Source: Ignavibacteria bacterium | GTDB taxonomy: Bacteria > Bacteroidota > Ignavibacteria > Kapaibacteriales > UBA961 | Assembly (NCBI GenBank): GCA_016873735.1 | Contig: VGWD01000008.1 | Coordinates: 1 to 64,000 of the forward strand | Direction of reading: 5' to 3' | DNA length: 64,000 bases | Shown here: positions 8,993-19,208 of the stretch, in pieces | How the letters are laid out: every line of letters starts with the position of its first letter | How positions within the stretch are numbered: the first letter of the stretch is position 1 | Translations under genes and position numbers: made by a program | Notes under the pieces: generated by a model | What the model saw: the letters and a program-made list of their open reading frames with translations, nothing else | Database searches by the model: none | What the model was told of the DNA's origin: nothing

Positions 8993-11482
8993 TTATAACA
9001 AATCGAGTTGTTGCGTGGAATCAGGAGCTCCTCCCTCTTCAGCGGAATAATCGTCTTCTTCGTGAGGAACAGTGGTTATATCAGCAATTTGATCGCCTTC
9101 TTCAAGCCTTATCAAACGCACACCTTGAGTATTTCTACCAATGATTCGTACATCCTTGACCGGTTGCCTTATAAGAATACCACCGGTAGTCATTACAACA
9201 AGATCATCGCTGTCTTGAACTTCCATGATGCTGACAACTTCACCTGTTTTGTCAGTGATATTCATCGAGATAACACCTTTTGCTCCGCGTTTTGTCAAGC
9301 GGAATTCTTCATAATTGGTACGTTTCCCATATCCATTCTCACCAACAACGATCACCTGTGAGTCGGGTCTCTTGATTGCAACCATTGAAATGATTTTATC
9401 AGTATCACCCAATTGCATGCCAATCACTCCTGCTGCTGTTCTACCCATTGCGCGTACATCACTTTCACGGAATCGACAAGCAAGGCCGGCATTGGATCCG
9501 ATGATGATATCATTTGATCCATCCGTAACTCTTGCTGCAATCAATCGGTCGCTATCATTCAATGTGATTGCAATTTTTCCATTAGAGCGAACACTTTCGA
9601 ATTCGGATAGCAATGTCTTTTTCACGGTGCCATTTTCGGTTGCCATGAAGATGAACATATTATCCGGAAATTCTTTGACTGTCAGAGTGGCTGTCACATG
9701 CTCATCACTTGCCTTCTCTATTACATTTGCTAGTGACCTACCTTTGGCATTTCTGCTGGCTTCGGGAAGATCATATACCTTCACTCTGAAAACTCGGCCT
9801 CTATCGGTAAAGAACAAGAGATAATGATGCGTTGCGGCTCTGAAAACCTGTTCTACATAATCATCCTCATATGTTCCCGCACCACTGGCTCCGCGACCAC
9901 CTTTATGTTGTCTGCGATAATTGCTAACTGCGGTTCTCTTGATGAATCCTTTATGCGAAATCGTTACGATCATTTCTTCATTTGCAATCATGTCCTCCAA
10001 TGTGAAATCACGAGCATCATGAACAATTTCAGTTCTTCTTTCATCACCATATTTTGCTCTTAACCCTGCCAATTCATCGCTGATGATTTGCATCTGAAGC
10101 TCTTTGCTTGCCAAGATTGCACGAAGTTTTTCGATTAATTGAATGATCTCACGATACTCTTGCTGAATCTTTTCACGCTCCAAACCGGTCAATCGTTGGA
10201 GTCGCATTTCCAATATGGCTTTGGCTTGAATTTCTGACAAACCAAAACGTTGTTGGAGATTTGCATTTGCAGTCGGAGTGTCTTTTGATTCTTTGATGGT
10301 TTTAATCACTGCATCAATATTATCCAATGCAATGATGAACCCTTCCAAAATGTGAGCACGTTTTTCCGCAGCATCCAATTCGAATTTTGTTCTACGAACA
10401 ATCACTTCATTACGATGTTTGATGAATTCTTCCATCATCTGCTTGAGATTCAAAACGCGAGGCCTACCCTCTACAAGCGCAAGCATGATCACACCGAATG
10501 TGGTTTGAAGCTGAGTGTGTTTATACAAATTGTTGAGTACAACCATTGGGGTGGCATCACGCTTGAGCTCAATCACGACTCTTAAACCATCACGGTCCGA
10601 TTCATCACGAACGTCTGAGATGTCTTCAAGAACTTTTGCGCGAACCAAATCTGCAATTTTCTCGATGAGAGATGCTTTGCTGACTTGATATGGAAGCTCG
10701 GTGATCACAATTGTCTCTTTGGTCTTTGTGGCTTCGACACTTGCCTTGGCTCGAACCACAACGCGACCTCTGCCGGTCAGAAAGGCATCCTTGACGCCTT
10801 CATAACCATAGATGATGCCTCCGGTAGGAAAATCGGGAGCTTTAACATGTTCCATCAATTCCGGTATCGTGATATCCGAATTCTTGATGAGTGCCTGTAA
10901 GCCATCAACTATTTCTTTAAGGTTATGCGGAGGAATATTTGTGGCCATACCAACTGCAATACCACCGGCTCCATTGACAAGAAGTGTTGGGAGCGATGTT
11001 GGCAAAACACTCGGCTCCTCCAAGGAGTCATCAAAATTCGGTTTGAAATCAACGGTGTCCTTATCGATGTCACGTAACGTTTCCATCGCAAGCGAAGCGA
11101 GCTTAGTTTCAGTATAACGCATCGCAGCAGGAGGATCACCGTCTATCGAACCAAAATTTCCCTGTCCATCAACGAGAGGATAGCGCATTGACCATTCTTG
11201 AGCCAAACGAACCATCGCATCATAAACCGAGGAGTCGCCATGGGGGTGGAATTTTCCCAATACTTCCCCTACAAGTCGCGCGGATTTTTTGTATGGTCTG
11301 TTTGGTACCAGGCCTAACTCATACATTGCATAAAGAATTCTGCGATGTACCGGTTTGAGTCCATCACGCACATCCGGAAGTGCGCGAGATACGATGACGG
11401 ACATTGAATAATCGAGATATGAGTCGCGCATTTCATCTTCCAGTGTAACTGGAAGTATGCGCTCGCTGAGAAGCGATGACAT
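8993..11482 (-). CDS. gyrA: DNA gyrase subunit A
   Basis: The product is an 829-residue type IIA topoisomerase A subunit, which breaks and rejoins DNA during negative supercoiling. The winged-helix region holds the catalytic Tyr123 in [10 protein letters not shown]. The quinolone-determining region [13 protein letters not shown] keeps Ser84 and Asp88, the wild-type drug-sensitive residues (E. coli S83/D87). The GyrA box QHKGGRG lies at residues 525-531 and identifies GyrA rather than ParC. A six-bladed C-terminal DNA-wrapping domain and an acidic tail follow. The gene stands alone between two tRNA-Ser genes on the same strand; gyrB is not in the window. Confidence 0.97.
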   Translation of the reverse strand: MSSLLSERILPVTLEDEMRDSYLDYSMSVIVSRALPDVRDGLKPVHRRILYAMYELGLVPNRPYKKSARLVGEVLGKFHPHGDSSVYDAMVRLAQEWSMRYPLVDGQGNFGSIDGDPPAAMRYTETKLASLAMETLRDIDKDTVDFKPNFDDSLEEPSVLPTSLPTLLVNGAGGIAVGMATNIPPHNLKEIVDGLQALIKNSDITIPELMEHVKAPDFPTGGIIYGYEGVKDAFLTGRGRVVVRAKASVEATKTKETIVITELPYQVSKASLIEKIADLVRAKVLEDISDVRDESDRDGLRVVIELKRDATPMVVLNNLYKHTQLQTTFGVIMLALVEGRPRVLNLKQMMEEFIKHRNEVIVRRTKFELDAAEKRAHILEGFIIALDNIDAVIKTIKESKDTPTANANLQQRFGLSEIQAKAILEMRLQRLTGLEREKIQQEYREIIQLIEKLRAILASKELQMQIISDELAGLRAKYGDERRTEIVHDARDFTLEDMIANEEMIVTISHKGFIKRTAVSNYRRQHKGGRGASGAGTYEDDYVEQVFRAATHHYLLFFTDRGRVFRVKVYDLPEASRNAKGRSLANVIEKASDEHVTATLTVKEFPDNMFIFMATENGTVKKTLLSEFESVRSNGKIAITLNDSDRLIAARVTDGSNDIIIGSNAGLACRFRESDVRAMGRTAAGVIGMQLGDTDKIISMVAIKRPDSQVIVVGENGYGKRTNYEEFRLTKRGAKGVISMNITDKTGEVVSIMEVQDSDDLVVMTTGGILIRQPVKDVRIIGRNTQGVRLIRLEEGDQIADITTVPHEEDDYSAEEGGAPDSTQQLDLL

Positions 11483-11522
11483 AGGTATGTTTCAGAAACT
11501 GAATGAAGACTATTTTATGGTG

Positions 11523-11530
11523 CAAAAATA
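11523..11530 (-). promoter_or_regulatory. Candidate -7 box (TATTTTTG) for gyrA
   Basis: On the minus strand this reads TATTTTTG, matching TAnnTTTG, about 40 bases upstream of the gyrA start. No clear -33 TTTG is seen. It lies downstream of the tRNA-Ser(GGA) terminator, so gyrA would need its own promoter here. Confidence 0.4.
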
Positions 11531-11599
11531 CACAATTCAGGCATGTTTTGGGACTTAAAAATCATCATAAAGAATCGGTATTTATCCACAAATGACCAT

Positions 11600-11629
11600 A
11601 AAAAAAGCCGTCCTCAATGAGGACGGCTT
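11600..11629 (-). terminator. Intrinsic terminator of tRNA-Ser(GGA)
   Basis: On the minus strand AAGCCGTCCTC pairs with GAGGACGGCTT around a 5-base loop and is followed by a T-run. It starts two bases beyond the tRNA 3' end and separates the tRNA from gyrA. Confidence 0.88.
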
Positions 11630-11630
11630 G

Positions 11631-11717
11631 CGGAAAGGGCGGGATTCGAACCCGCGGTACCGTTGCCGGTACACACGCTTTCCAGGCGTGCCAATTAAAC
11701 CACTCTTGCACCTTTCC
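11631..11717 (-). tRNA. tRNA-Ser (anticodon GGA)
   Basis: The 87-nt gene on the minus strand has acceptor stem GGAAAGG/CCTTTCC, anticodon arm CACGCCTGGAAAGCGTG (anticodon GGA), and a long variable arm formed by GTACCGG-CAACGGTAC. The T-arm contains GGTTCGAATCC. The CCA end is not encoded. A strong terminator follows directly. Confidence 0.95.
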
Positions 11718-11743
11718 AATGCATCGAGTAATAAATCGAATGT

Positions 11744-11751
11744 CAAAGGTA
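11744..11751 (-). promoter_or_regulatory. Candidate -7 box (TACCTTTG) for tRNA-Ser(GGA)
   Basis: TACCTTTG on the minus strand matches TAnnTTTG and ends 27 bases upstream of the mature tRNA 5' end. No matching -33 element was seen. Confidence 0.3.
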
Positions 11752-11843
11752 AGGAATTCCCCTCATATTTCGATGTGGGTTCCCGTCACTTATGCGATTG
11801 CTTGTGAACAACTTCTCAATGGCCAAGCCAATTCATTGCTTGC

Positions 11844-11866
11844 AATTCACTATTTTGTAGTGAATT
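11844..11866. repeat. Perfect 9-bp inverted repeat upstream of fbaB
   Basis: AATTCACTA and TAGTGAATT are exact complements around a TTTTG loop, about 37 bases upstream of the fbaB start. It lacks a T-run, so it is not a terminator. It may be an operator or a 5' leader hairpin. Confidence 0.5.
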
Positions 11867-11902
11867 ACAACTTCATCTGTATCACTCAATTGGATAATCA
11901 GC

Positions 11903-12970
11903 ATGATCGATTCCATTGTCTCTCACCTGGGCGACAGAGCCTCGTTTTTACTCGATCATACATCAACAACAATCCCAAAGAGCCAATTACATCTTCCCTC
12001 TCCAATGAGTGTCGATGATGTCTTCGGTATTTCGGATAGAAATAATCGAGTACTGGGAAATTTACAAAGGATGACTGATGCAGGACGTTTGAGTGGAACG
12101 GGGTATACATCGATTCTTCCTGTCGATCAAGGGATAGAGCATTCCGCGGGTGCAAGTTTTGCAAAGAATCCTGCATATTTCGATCCTGAGAATATTATCA
12201 GGCTAGCTATTGAGGGTGGATGCAATGCGGTTGCATCAACATTCGGTGTATTGTCGATGACAAGCAGAAAATATGCTCATAAAATCCCTTATGTAGTAAA
12301 AATCAATCACAATGAACTCCTGACATATCCGAACAAAGCCGATCAAATCATGTATGGCACGATCCAACAAGCGGCAGACATGGGTGCAGCAGCGATTGGA
12401 GCAACCATATATTTTGGTTCGCAAGAAAGTTCACGTCAAATCATTGAAGTTTCGGAAGCATTCGCGATGGCACATGAACTTGGCATGGCCACTATTCTAT
12501 GGTGCTATATTCGTAATTCAGCGTTCAAAACAAGTGAAAAGGATTATCATGTTGCAGCTGATTTAACCGGTCAGGCAAATCATTTGGGCGTAACCATCAA
12601 TGCAGATATCATCAAACAGAAATTGCCGGAAAATAATGGTGGGTATTCGGCATTAAACATGGGCGGATCATCGTATGGAAAGCTCGACAATCGTATGTAC
12701 ACCGAATTATCCAGCGATCATCCTATCGATCTCTGCCGTTATCAAGTAGCAAATTGCTATATGGGTAGAATTGGACTAATTAATTCCGGTGGTGTATCCG
12801 GTGACAATGATATGGCCGAGGCAATCACAACGGCAGTCATCAATAAACGTGCTGGCGGCATGGGATTGATTTCCGGAAGAAAAGCTTTTCAAAGACCCAT
12901 GAAAGAAGGAATTGCTTTACTGAATGCAATACAAGATGTTTATCTCTGCAAAGAGATAACAGTGGCTTGA
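11903..12970 (+). CDS. fbaB: Class I fructose-bisphosphate aldolase, DhnA type
   Basis: The product is a 355-residue cytosolic aldolase that interconverts fructose-1,6-bisphosphate with glyceraldehyde-3-phosphate and dihydroxyacetone phosphate. It resembles E. coli FbaB along its whole length: [61 protein letters not shown]-like [10 protein letters not shown], and [11 protein letters not shown], whose Lys is the likely Schiff-base residue. The C-terminus keeps NSGG and [15 protein letters not shown] for phosphate binding. It needs no metal, unlike the class II enzyme. It begins a four-gene plus-strand cluster with only 4 bases to the ABC exporter gene, although no metabolic link between them is obvious. 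Confidence 0.95.
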   Translation: MIDSIVSHLGDRASFLLDHTSTTIPKSQLHLPSPMSVDDVFGISDRNNRVLGNLQRMTDAGRLSGTGYTSILPVDQGIEHSAGASFAKNPAYFDPENIIRLAIEGGCNAVASTFGVLSMTSRKYAHKIPYVVKINHNELLTYPNKADQIMYGTIQQAADMGAAAIGATIYFGSQESSRQIIEVSEAFAMAHELGMATILWCYIRNSAFKTSEKDYHVAADLTGQANHLGVTINADIIKQKLPENNGGYSALNMGGSSYGKLDNRMYTELSSDHPIDLCRYQVANCYMGRIGLINSGGVSGDNDMAEAITTAVINKRAGGMGLISGRKAFQRPMKEGIALLNAIQDVYLCKEITVA

Positions 12971-12974
12971 TCCA

Positions 12975-14747
12975 ATGAAGGAACTCTCACGATTATTTCC
13001 CTATTTGAAAAAGCATAGGCTCCGCTTATTGCTTGGCTTCGCATTTGTGACCATTTCGAATATCTGCTCTACTTCCGTTCCAAAATTTGTTGGGTCCATA
13101 GTAGATGGAATGCAAGAAGCGAATATTGATCAATCTGCAGTCAATACTTCAATTTTCATCATCCTGCTTTTGACAGTTGGTTCTGGGTTTTTCATGTTTT
13201 TGACAAGAAAAACAATCATAGTTGCTTCCCGACTCATTGAATATGAACTCAGAAATGATTTATTGTCAGCTCTGGAACGCCAGTCTTTATCATTCTACCA
13301 TAACCATTCCACCGGATCACTAATGGCATTGACAACCAATGACATTGCGGCGATGCGGGAGTTTTTGGGTCCGGCCTTGATGTATTCAGCAAATACGCTC
13401 ACTACGTTTTCCTTTGCACTTGCATTTATGGGCGCTTTAAATCCATCAATAACTATGATGGCTCTCCTGCCTCTTCCATTAATGGCCTTTCTTACTTATT
13501 TCATTGGGAAAAAAGTTCATATTGGATTCAGAGATGTTCAGGAGCAATTCTCAACATTGACTGCACAAGCTCAAGAAACATTCAGCGGCGTTCGTGTTAT
13601 CAGAGCATATCGTCGAGAAGCACATGAAACAAAGGAATTCGAAGCACAAAGTTCCTTATATCAACAAAGAAATATCCGGCTTGCCTTTTTACAATCACTC
13701 ACCATGCCTTCGATGATGGCTCTTGTGGGATTTTCCAATTTATTGGTATTGGGTTATGGCGGAATGCTTGTCATTCAGAATAAAGCTAGCATTGGTGATT
13801 TATCTCAATTTTTCATTTATCTGAATCAATTGATTTGGCCGGTTGCAGCGATTGGTTGGGTAACTAATCTCATTCAGCGAGCAGCTGCATCAGCAAAAAG
13901 AGTGGGTGATATCATGGATCTGGCTTCTGACATCATGGATTCAGCCGAAGTCCAAACGCAATCATCAAATGATTCAGGAATTGTATATGCACATGTTGGC
14001 ATGATATATCCGGGAAGAACCAACCCAGCTCTGGAGGACATCAACTTCAGCATACCCAAAGGTTCATCCTTAGGCATTGTCGGCGCTACCGGTAGCGGTA
14101 AGTCCACTATTGCAGCATTATTACCCAGATTATTCGATCCAACAGAAGGCGAGATACTATTCGACGGAGTATCAATACAACATATTCCCATTTCACAATT
14201 GCGCTCAGCCATCGGATTGGTTCAACAAGAAGCATTTTTGTTTTCAATGTCACTTGCCGATAACATCAGATTTGGCAAACCAGATGCCACGATCGAAGAA
14301 GTGATCAAAGCAGCTGAATTGGCCGGGCTTGCTGATGATATCGCATCTTTTCCGAAGGGGTATGACACAATCGTTGGTGAACGAGGCATTACTTTGTCGG
14401 GCGGTCAAAAACAGAGAACTGCAATTGCAAGAGCAATCATCAGAAATCCAAACATGTTGATTTTTGATGATGCATTTTCAGCTGTTGATACAGCCACGGA
14501 AGAACATATATTACGTGGTCTGAAACTCATCATGGAAGATCGCACCACAATGATCATTGCTCATAGAGTTTCAACGGTGGCATTATGCGATGCAATCATT
14601 GTATTGGATCATGGAAGAATCATTGAGCAAGGTACCCATGAAGTATTGCTTTCTGAAAAGGGCATGTATTTCACGATGTATCAAAGACAGCAATTGGAAG
14701 AAGAATTCAAACATTATTCGACAGAGATTTCGGAGATTGAACAATGA
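12975..14747 (+). CDS. ABC exporter with fused membrane and ATPase domains (MsbA/LmrA-like)
   Basis: The product is a 590-residue half-transporter. Residues 1-310 carry six hydrophobic helices (type 1 ABC exporter fold) and the coupling segment SGVRVIRAYRRE. The nucleotide-binding domain has Walker A GATGSGKST at about residue 367, signature LSGGQKQR at about 475, Walker B MLIFDDAF and an H-loop in IAHRVST. Walker B has Asp-Asp where Asp-Glu is usual: the catalytic Glu is replaced by Asp, as in some heterodimeric exporters. No partner half-transporter is next to it. The neighbouring glycosyltransferase (ATGA overlap) suggests a lipid-linked sugar or lipid cargo, but that is inference. Confidence 0.9.
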   Translation: MKELSRLFPYLKKHRLRLLLGFAFVTISNICSTSVPKFVGSIVDGMQEANIDQSAVNTSIFIILLLTVGSGFFMFLTRKTIIVASRLIEYELRNDLLSALERQSLSFYHNHSTGSLMALTTNDIAAMREFLGPALMYSANTLTTFSFALAFMGALNPSITMMALLPLPLMAFLTYFIGKKVHIGFRDVQEQFSTLTAQAQETFSGVRVIRAYRREAHETKEFEAQSSLYQQRNIRLAFLQSLTMPSMMALVGFSNLLVLGYGGMLVIQNKASIGDLSQFFIYLNQLIWPVAAIGWVTNLIQRAAASAKRVGDIMDLASDIMDSAEVQTQSSNDSGIVYAHVGMIYPGRTNPALEDINFSIPKGSSLGIVGATGSGKSTIAALLPRLFDPTEGEILFDGVSIQHIPISQLRSAIGLVQQEAFLFSMSLADNIRFGKPDATIEEVIKAAELAGLADDIASFPKGYDTIVGERGITLSGGQKQRTAIARAIIRNPNMLIFDDAFSAVDTATEEHILRGLKLIMEDRTTMIIAHRVSTVALCDAIIVLDHGRIIEQGTHEVLLSEKGMYFTMYQRQQLEEEFKHYSTEISEIEQ

Positions 14748-15700
14748 AACTCTCGATCGTCATCCCAATGTATAATGAAGAAGGCATAGTTCATGCCCTA
14801 TTTCAACGCCTGGAACATACAAAAGCATTATTCAATAGAAAATTTGGCATGATGCCAACTGATATTGAAATCATTTTCGTGAATGATGGTTCTTCTGATG
14901 GAACATTCGAAGTTTTGAAAAAATTATGCATCGAAGAAGCCAATTATCAATTACTGAATCTCTCGCGTAATCATGGACATCAAATCGCAATAACAGCAGG
15001 CATAGACCTTGCAAAAGGCGATGCGGTGGCAGTCATAGATGGCGATTTGCAGGATCCACCGGAAACAATCGTTGATTTGTACGGCAAAATGCAAGAAGGA
15101 TTCGATGTGGTATATGCAGTGCGAAAAAAACGTGAAGGCGAAACGCCTTTCAAGTTATTTACTGCAAAATTATTTTATCGTTTGCTGAAAAAATTGACAA
15201 ATGTTGAAATACCCGTTGATACGGGAGATTTTCGCATAATGAGCAGAAGGGTGGTTGCTGTATTGACAGCCATGAATGAAAGGCATCGTTTCATTCGAGG
15301 GATGATAAGCTGGATTGGATTCAATCAAACCGGACTTGAATATGAAAGGCATGAAAGACATTCGGGTGAAACAAAATATACATTGTCCAAAATGATCAAA
15401 TTTGCATTTGATGGCATTACATCATTTTCGTCAATTCCTTTGAAAATGGCTTCCTATCTTGGTATTATCACAGCACTATTTGGGTTTATATATAGCTTAT
15501 ATGTGATCATCCTGAAATTATTCATACCCAAATCTCATATAGAACTTGGCTGGGCATCAATCATAATCTTCATTTTGTTACTTGGTGGAATACAACTTCT
15601 AGCACTTGGAATGATTGGTGAATATCTTGGCCGGATACATGATGAAACCAAATTCAGACCACTCTATATTGTTGAACAGATTTATAAGAAAGATGAGTGA
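14744..15700 (+). CDS. GT2 glycosyltransferase, DPM1/GtrB/ArnC-like
   Basis: The product is a 318-residue membrane glycosyltransferase. The N-terminal GT-A domain opens LSIVIPMYNEEG and has VNDGSSDGT and the DXD-type VIDGDLQDPPE. TGDFRIMSRR and RHSGETKYTLSKM follow, typical of polyprenyl-phosphate glycosyltransferases. Two C-terminal transmembrane helices lie at about residues 230-300. Such enzymes load a sugar onto undecaprenyl phosphate at the inner membrane. The gene starts inside the ABC exporter stop codon (ATGA), and the methyltransferase gene starts 8 bases before its end, so the three are likely translated together. Confidence 0.9.
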   Translation: MKLSIVIPMYNEEGIVHALFQRLEHTKALFNRKFGMMPTDIEIIFVNDGSSDGTFEVLKKLCIEEANYQLLNLSRNHGHQIAITAGIDLAKGDAVAVIDGDLQDPPETIVDLYGKMQEGFDVVYAVRKKREGETPFKLFTAKLFYRLLKKLTNVEIPVDTGDFRIMSRRVVAVLTAMNERHRFIRGMISWIGFNQTGLEYERHERHSGETKYTLSKMIKFAFDGITSFSSIPLKMASYLGIITALFGFIYSLYVIILKLFIPKSHIELGWASIIIFILLLGGIQLLALGMIGEYLGRIHDETKFRPLYIVEQIYKKDE

Positions 15701-16391
15701 ATTTGATAAATATGCCAAGGATTATGCGGACATGCATGCAACAAATGTTCGCGCATCCGGCTATACTCCCGCCTTTTTCGATGAATACAAGGTTAAAGAA
15801 ATTGCTCGGTTGCTTTCTTCAAGAGGTAAGCAAAACAAAGCTCTGCATATTTTGAATTTTGGATGCGGCATTGGGAAAAGCGAACAATATCTTCATACTT
15901 ATTTTCCTTATTCGACAATAGTTGGCGCAGATGTTTCGGCTGATTCGCTGAATATGGCGCGGGAACACAATAAAGGCATCGACTGCATTCGTTGGGAACT
16001 CCTTTCCGAAACCGAGCCAATCGGATTTGGAGATACATTTGATGTGGTTTTCATTGCGAATGTGTTTCATCATATTCTTCATTCCGAACATGAGCGCATT
16101 CTCAAAGATTTGCGAGCTCATCTTCGTCCCGGTGGAAGTCTATTCATGTTTGAACATAATCCGTGGAATCCATTGACAGTGAAAACCATAAAAGACTGTC
16201 CTTTTGATGTGGATGCCGTGCTTTTATCGCCCTCATATTCAACATCCATCTACAAAAAGGCAGGATTTTCAGGAACACGATTGCGTTTTACATTGTTCTT
16301 TCCATCATTCGCACGTTTTCTTAGACCTCTCGAGCCGCTTCTTTCTTGGCTGCCTTTGGGAGCTCAATATTATTGCGAAGCAAAATCCTAA
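15693..16391 (+). CDS. Class I SAM-dependent methyltransferase
   Basis: The product has 232 residues. The SAM-binding motif I is LNFGCGIGKSEQYL near residue 52, with an acidic motif II in VVGADVSADSL, and motif IV is FDVVFIANVFHHILH. PGGSLFMFEHNPWNP is the post-motif region common to methyltransferases of sugars, lipids and quinones. The start at 15693 is preferred to upstream in-frame ATGs because it overlaps the glycosyltransferase stop by only 8 bases. The acceptor is unknown; a lipid-linked sugar made by the neighbouring enzyme would fit the context. Confidence 0.85.
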   Translation: MSEFDKYAKDYADMHATNVRASGYTPAFFDEYKVKEIARLLSSRGKQNKALHILNFGCGIGKSEQYLHTYFPYSTIVGADVSADSLNMAREHNKGIDCIRWELLSETEPIGFGDTFDVVFIANVFHHILHSEHERILKDLRAHLRPGGSLFMFEHNPWNPLTVKTIKDCPFDVDAVLLSPSYSTSIYKKAGFSGTRLRFTLFFPSFARFLRPLEPLLSWLPLGAQYYCEAKS

Positions 16392-16404
16392 GACTATGGC
16401 GATT

Positions 16405-16436
16405 TTTGATAAACTGCCTTAAAATCTCTACTTTTG
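16405..16436 (+). promoter_or_regulatory. FCB-type promoter of sdhCAB
   Basis: TTTG at 16405-16408 and TACTTTTG at 16429-16436, spaced by 20 bases, match the Bacteroidota -33/-7 consensus TTTG-N(18-21)-TAnnTTTG. The sdhC start is 45 bases downstream. Confidence 0.65.
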
Positions 16437-16481
16437 AACAATATTATCACAACAATAACAGCATTGTAAGGATATTCATCC

Positions 16482-17207
16482 ATGTCATCTTTGCTTCACT
16501 TTCTTCGTTCAACCGTCTTCACAAAAATCGTGATGGCCACTTCCGGCCTTCTTATCATAGGCTTCCTTGTCGGACATCTTCTTGGCAATCTGCTGATGTT
16601 TGCAGGCCCGGAGAAAATCAATGGATATGCTCTCGGTCTGAAAAATTTGGGTCCGCTCCTTTGGGTGGTGAGGATTGCAATGATCACGGCATTTGGATTG
16701 CATGTTTGGTCTTCGATAGAATTGGCCTTGAGAAATAGAGCTGCCAGACCAATTGCATATGATACCAAAAAGTCATTGAAGTCAACATTGGCATCAAGAA
16801 CAATGCTTGTTTCTGGTATGGCAATTCTCTTCTTTGTGATCTATCACCTGCTTCATTATACATTTGGCATCATACAACCCAACACTTATTATGCCGGCGG
16901 CTATAGAATGGAGTCAACCGGGGAGATTGTCCATCATGTATACAATATGGTAGTGGCAGGATTTCAGAATCCTTTCATTGCACTCTCCTATATGATAGCG
17001 TTGGCTTTCATGTCATCACATGTCAGCCATGCAATGTCCAGTGCTTTTCAAACATTGGGTATTACAAATCCTAATATCAGCAAGTTCACATCGAAATTAG
17101 GCCCAGCACTTGCAGCAATTTTTCTCATAGGTTATTTATCGATTCCCATCGGCGTCATGATTGGCGTCATTAAAAAAGCGCCACCGCAAGAGCATGTGCT
17201 GGAATGA
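16482..17207 (+). CDS. sdhC: Succinate dehydrogenase cytochrome b subunit
   Basis: The product is a 241-residue integral-membrane subunit with five hydrophobic helices that anchors SdhA/SdhB. It passes electrons from succinate to quinone through heme b. Likely heme-ligand histidines are seen in GHLLGN, GLHVWSS, YHLLHYTFG and SSHVSHAM, spaced across the helices as in the diheme single-subunit SdhC of Bacteroidota and Campylobacterota (B-type). No separate sdhD is present, which fits that class. It is the first gene of sdhCAB. Confidence 0.92.
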   Translation: MSSLLHFLRSTVFTKIVMATSGLLIIGFLVGHLLGNLLMFAGPEKINGYALGLKNLGPLLWVVRIAMITAFGLHVWSSIELALRNRAARPIAYDTKKSLKSTLASRTMLVSGMAILFFVIYHLLHYTFGIIQPNTYYAGGYRMESTGEIVHHVYNMVVAGFQNPFIALSYMIALAFMSSHVSHAMSSAFQTLGITNPNISKFTSKLGPALAAIFLIGYLSIPIGVMIGVIKKAPPQEHVLE

Positions 17208-17294
17208 TGCATCAATGCCCTGAAGGACAAAACTGTACTTGCGATTGATTTTGAACTGCATTCAACTAGACATATACTACAACTGTGATATACC

Positions 17295-19208
17295 ATGAAA
17301 CTTGAATCAAATATTCCTTCTGGACCCATTGAACAGAAGTGGGACAAACATCGCGCCGAAGTGAAATTGGTCAATCCGGCTAATAAGAGAAAATATCGCA
17401 TCCTTGTCGTGGGATCCGGTCTTGCAGGTGCCTCTGCTGCCGCAACTTTGGCAGAACTCGGCTATAATGTGGACTGTTTCACATTCCATGATTCACCCCG
17501 TCGCGCACACTCGATTGCCGCTCAAGGCGGAATAAATGCAGCAAAAAATTATCAGAATGACGGAGACAGCATCTTCCGTCTTTTTTATGACACCGTCAAG
17601 GGTGGTGATTTTCGCGCTCGTGAAGCAAATGTATATCGTTTGGCACAAGTCAGCGTGAATATCATTGATCAATGTGTTGCTCAAGGAGTTCCTTTCGCTC
17701 GCGAATATGGCGGAAATCTTACCAATAGGTCTTTTGGCGGGGCCCAGGTATCAAGAACATTTTATGCAAAAGGCCAAACAGGTCAACAATTATTGCTTGG
17801 TGCATATTCAGCTTTGTCTCGCCAAATTAGTGCAGGCACAGTAATCATGCATACAAGAAAAGAAATGATGGAACTTGTCTTGGTTGATGGTCATGCAAGA
17901 GGAATCGTCACGAGAGATTTGGTATCAGGCAACGTTGAATCATGGGCAGGAGATGCCGTGATTTTGGCAACTGGTGGATATTCCAATGTGTTCTATCTCT
18001 CAACAAATGCGATGGCATGTAATGTGACATCAATTTGGAGAGCCCATAAGAAAGGTGCGGGGCTTGCAAATCCTTGTTTTACCCAAATTCATCCCACATC
18101 AATTCCACAGCATGGTGAATATCAATCCAAACTTACATTGATGAGCGAATCACTCAGGAATGATGGACGTGTGTGGGTGCCAATGAAAGCAAATGAAAAT
18201 CGTGCTCCACATGATATTCCTGAATCGGAACGCGATTATTATCTTGAGAGAAAGTATCCTTCATTCGGAAATCTTTCTCCACGCGATATTGCCTCCAGAG
18301 CCGCAAAAGAAGTATGTGATGAAGGTCGAGGCGTAGGACCAGGTGGACGTGGAGTCTATCTTGATTTTTCCGCTGCCATCAATAGGCTTGGAGAAAAAAC
18401 AATAGCAGAGCGTTATGGCAATCTATTTGAAATGTATGAAAGAATAACCGGCGAGAATCCTTATAAAATACCAATGAGAATTTATCCTGCACCACATTAT
18501 ACCATGGGCGGACTATGGGTGGATTATAATCTCATGAGCACAATTCCGGGGCTACATGTTCTTGGAGAAGCAAATTTTTCCGATCATGGTGCAAATCGCT
18601 TGGGAGCCAGTGCATTGATGCAAGGTCTGGCCGATGGTTACTTTGTGATTCCTTATACTATCGGACATTATCTCGCTGGAGTGAAACCAGGTAGCATCAC
18701 CAATGATCATCCTGAATTTAAACAAGCTGTAGAGGATGTTAAAGGAAGAATCTCCACATTTTTGTCCATCAATGGAAAAAGAACCACTTCATCATTTCAT
18801 AGAGAACTTGGAATGCTTATGTGGAACAATTGCGGAATGGCCAGAAGCGAAAGCAGTTTAAAGGAAGCACTTCAGCGTATTCCTGAAATTCGCGAGGAAT
18901 TCTGGAATAATGTCAATGTGGTTGGATCCGCAACAGAATTGAACACTGCACTCGAACATGCAGGACGCGTTGCCGATTTCCTTGAATTTGCAGAACTCAT
19001 GTGCATTGATGCTCTGCAAAGAGATGAATCATGCGGTGGACATTTCAGAACAGAGCATCAAACTGAAGATGGAGAAGCAAAAAGAAATGATGAAGATTTC
19101 TGTCATTCTTCAGTATGGGAATATTCCGGCTACACTTCAAAACCAACATTGCATAAAGAACAACTTACTTTCGAAAATGTCAAGCTTGCGACAAGGAGCT
19201 ATAAATAA
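17295..19208 (+). CDS. sdhA: Succinate dehydrogenase / fumarate reductase flavoprotein subunit
   Basis: The product is a 637-residue catalytic subunit. The FAD dinucleotide motif is [12 protein letters not shown] near residue 38, and His72 in [13 protein letters not shown] is the site of covalent flavin attachment. The substrate region includes [29 protein letters not shown] and [14 protein letters not shown] are conserved in the capping domain. [18 protein letters not shown] is the C-terminal FAD contact. Length and motifs fit the Bacteroidota-type enzyme. The stop overlaps the sdhB start by one base (TAATG). Confidence 0.96.
   Translation: MKLESNIPSGPIEQKWDKHRAEVKLVNPANKRKYRILVVGSGLAGASAAATLAELGYNVDCFTFHDSPRRAHSIAAQGGINAAKNYQNDGDSIFRLFYDTVKGGDFRAREANVYRLAQVSVNIIDQCVAQGVPFAREYGGNLTNRSFGGAQVSRTFYAKGQTGQQLLLGAYSALSRQISAGTVIMHTRKEMMELVLVDGHARGIVTRDLVSGNVESWAGDAVILATGGYSNVFYLSTNAMACNVTSIWRAHKKGAGLANPCFTQIHPTSIPQHGEYQSKLTLMSESLRNDGRVWVPMKANENRAPHDIPESERDYYLERKYPSFGNLSPRDIASRAAKEVCDEGRGVGPGGRGVYLDFSAAINRLGEKTIAERYGNLFEMYERITGENPYKIPMRIYPAPHYTMGGLWVDYNLMSTIPGLHVLGEANFSDHGANRLGASALMQGLADGYFVIPYTIGHYLAGVKPGSITNDHPEFKQAVEDVKGRISTFLSINGKRTTSSFHRELGMLMWNNCGMARSESSLKEALQRIPEIREEFWNNVNVVGSATELNTALEHAGRVADFLEFAELMCIDALQRDESCGGHFRTEHQTEDGEAKRNDEDFCHSSVWEYSGYTSKPTLHKEQLTFENVKLATRSYK

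Noticed and set aside
11592-12018. Plus-strand open frames over the tRNA-Ser(GGA) region.
   Set aside because: They run antisense through a tRNA and its terminator and into fbaB in another frame; no protein features.
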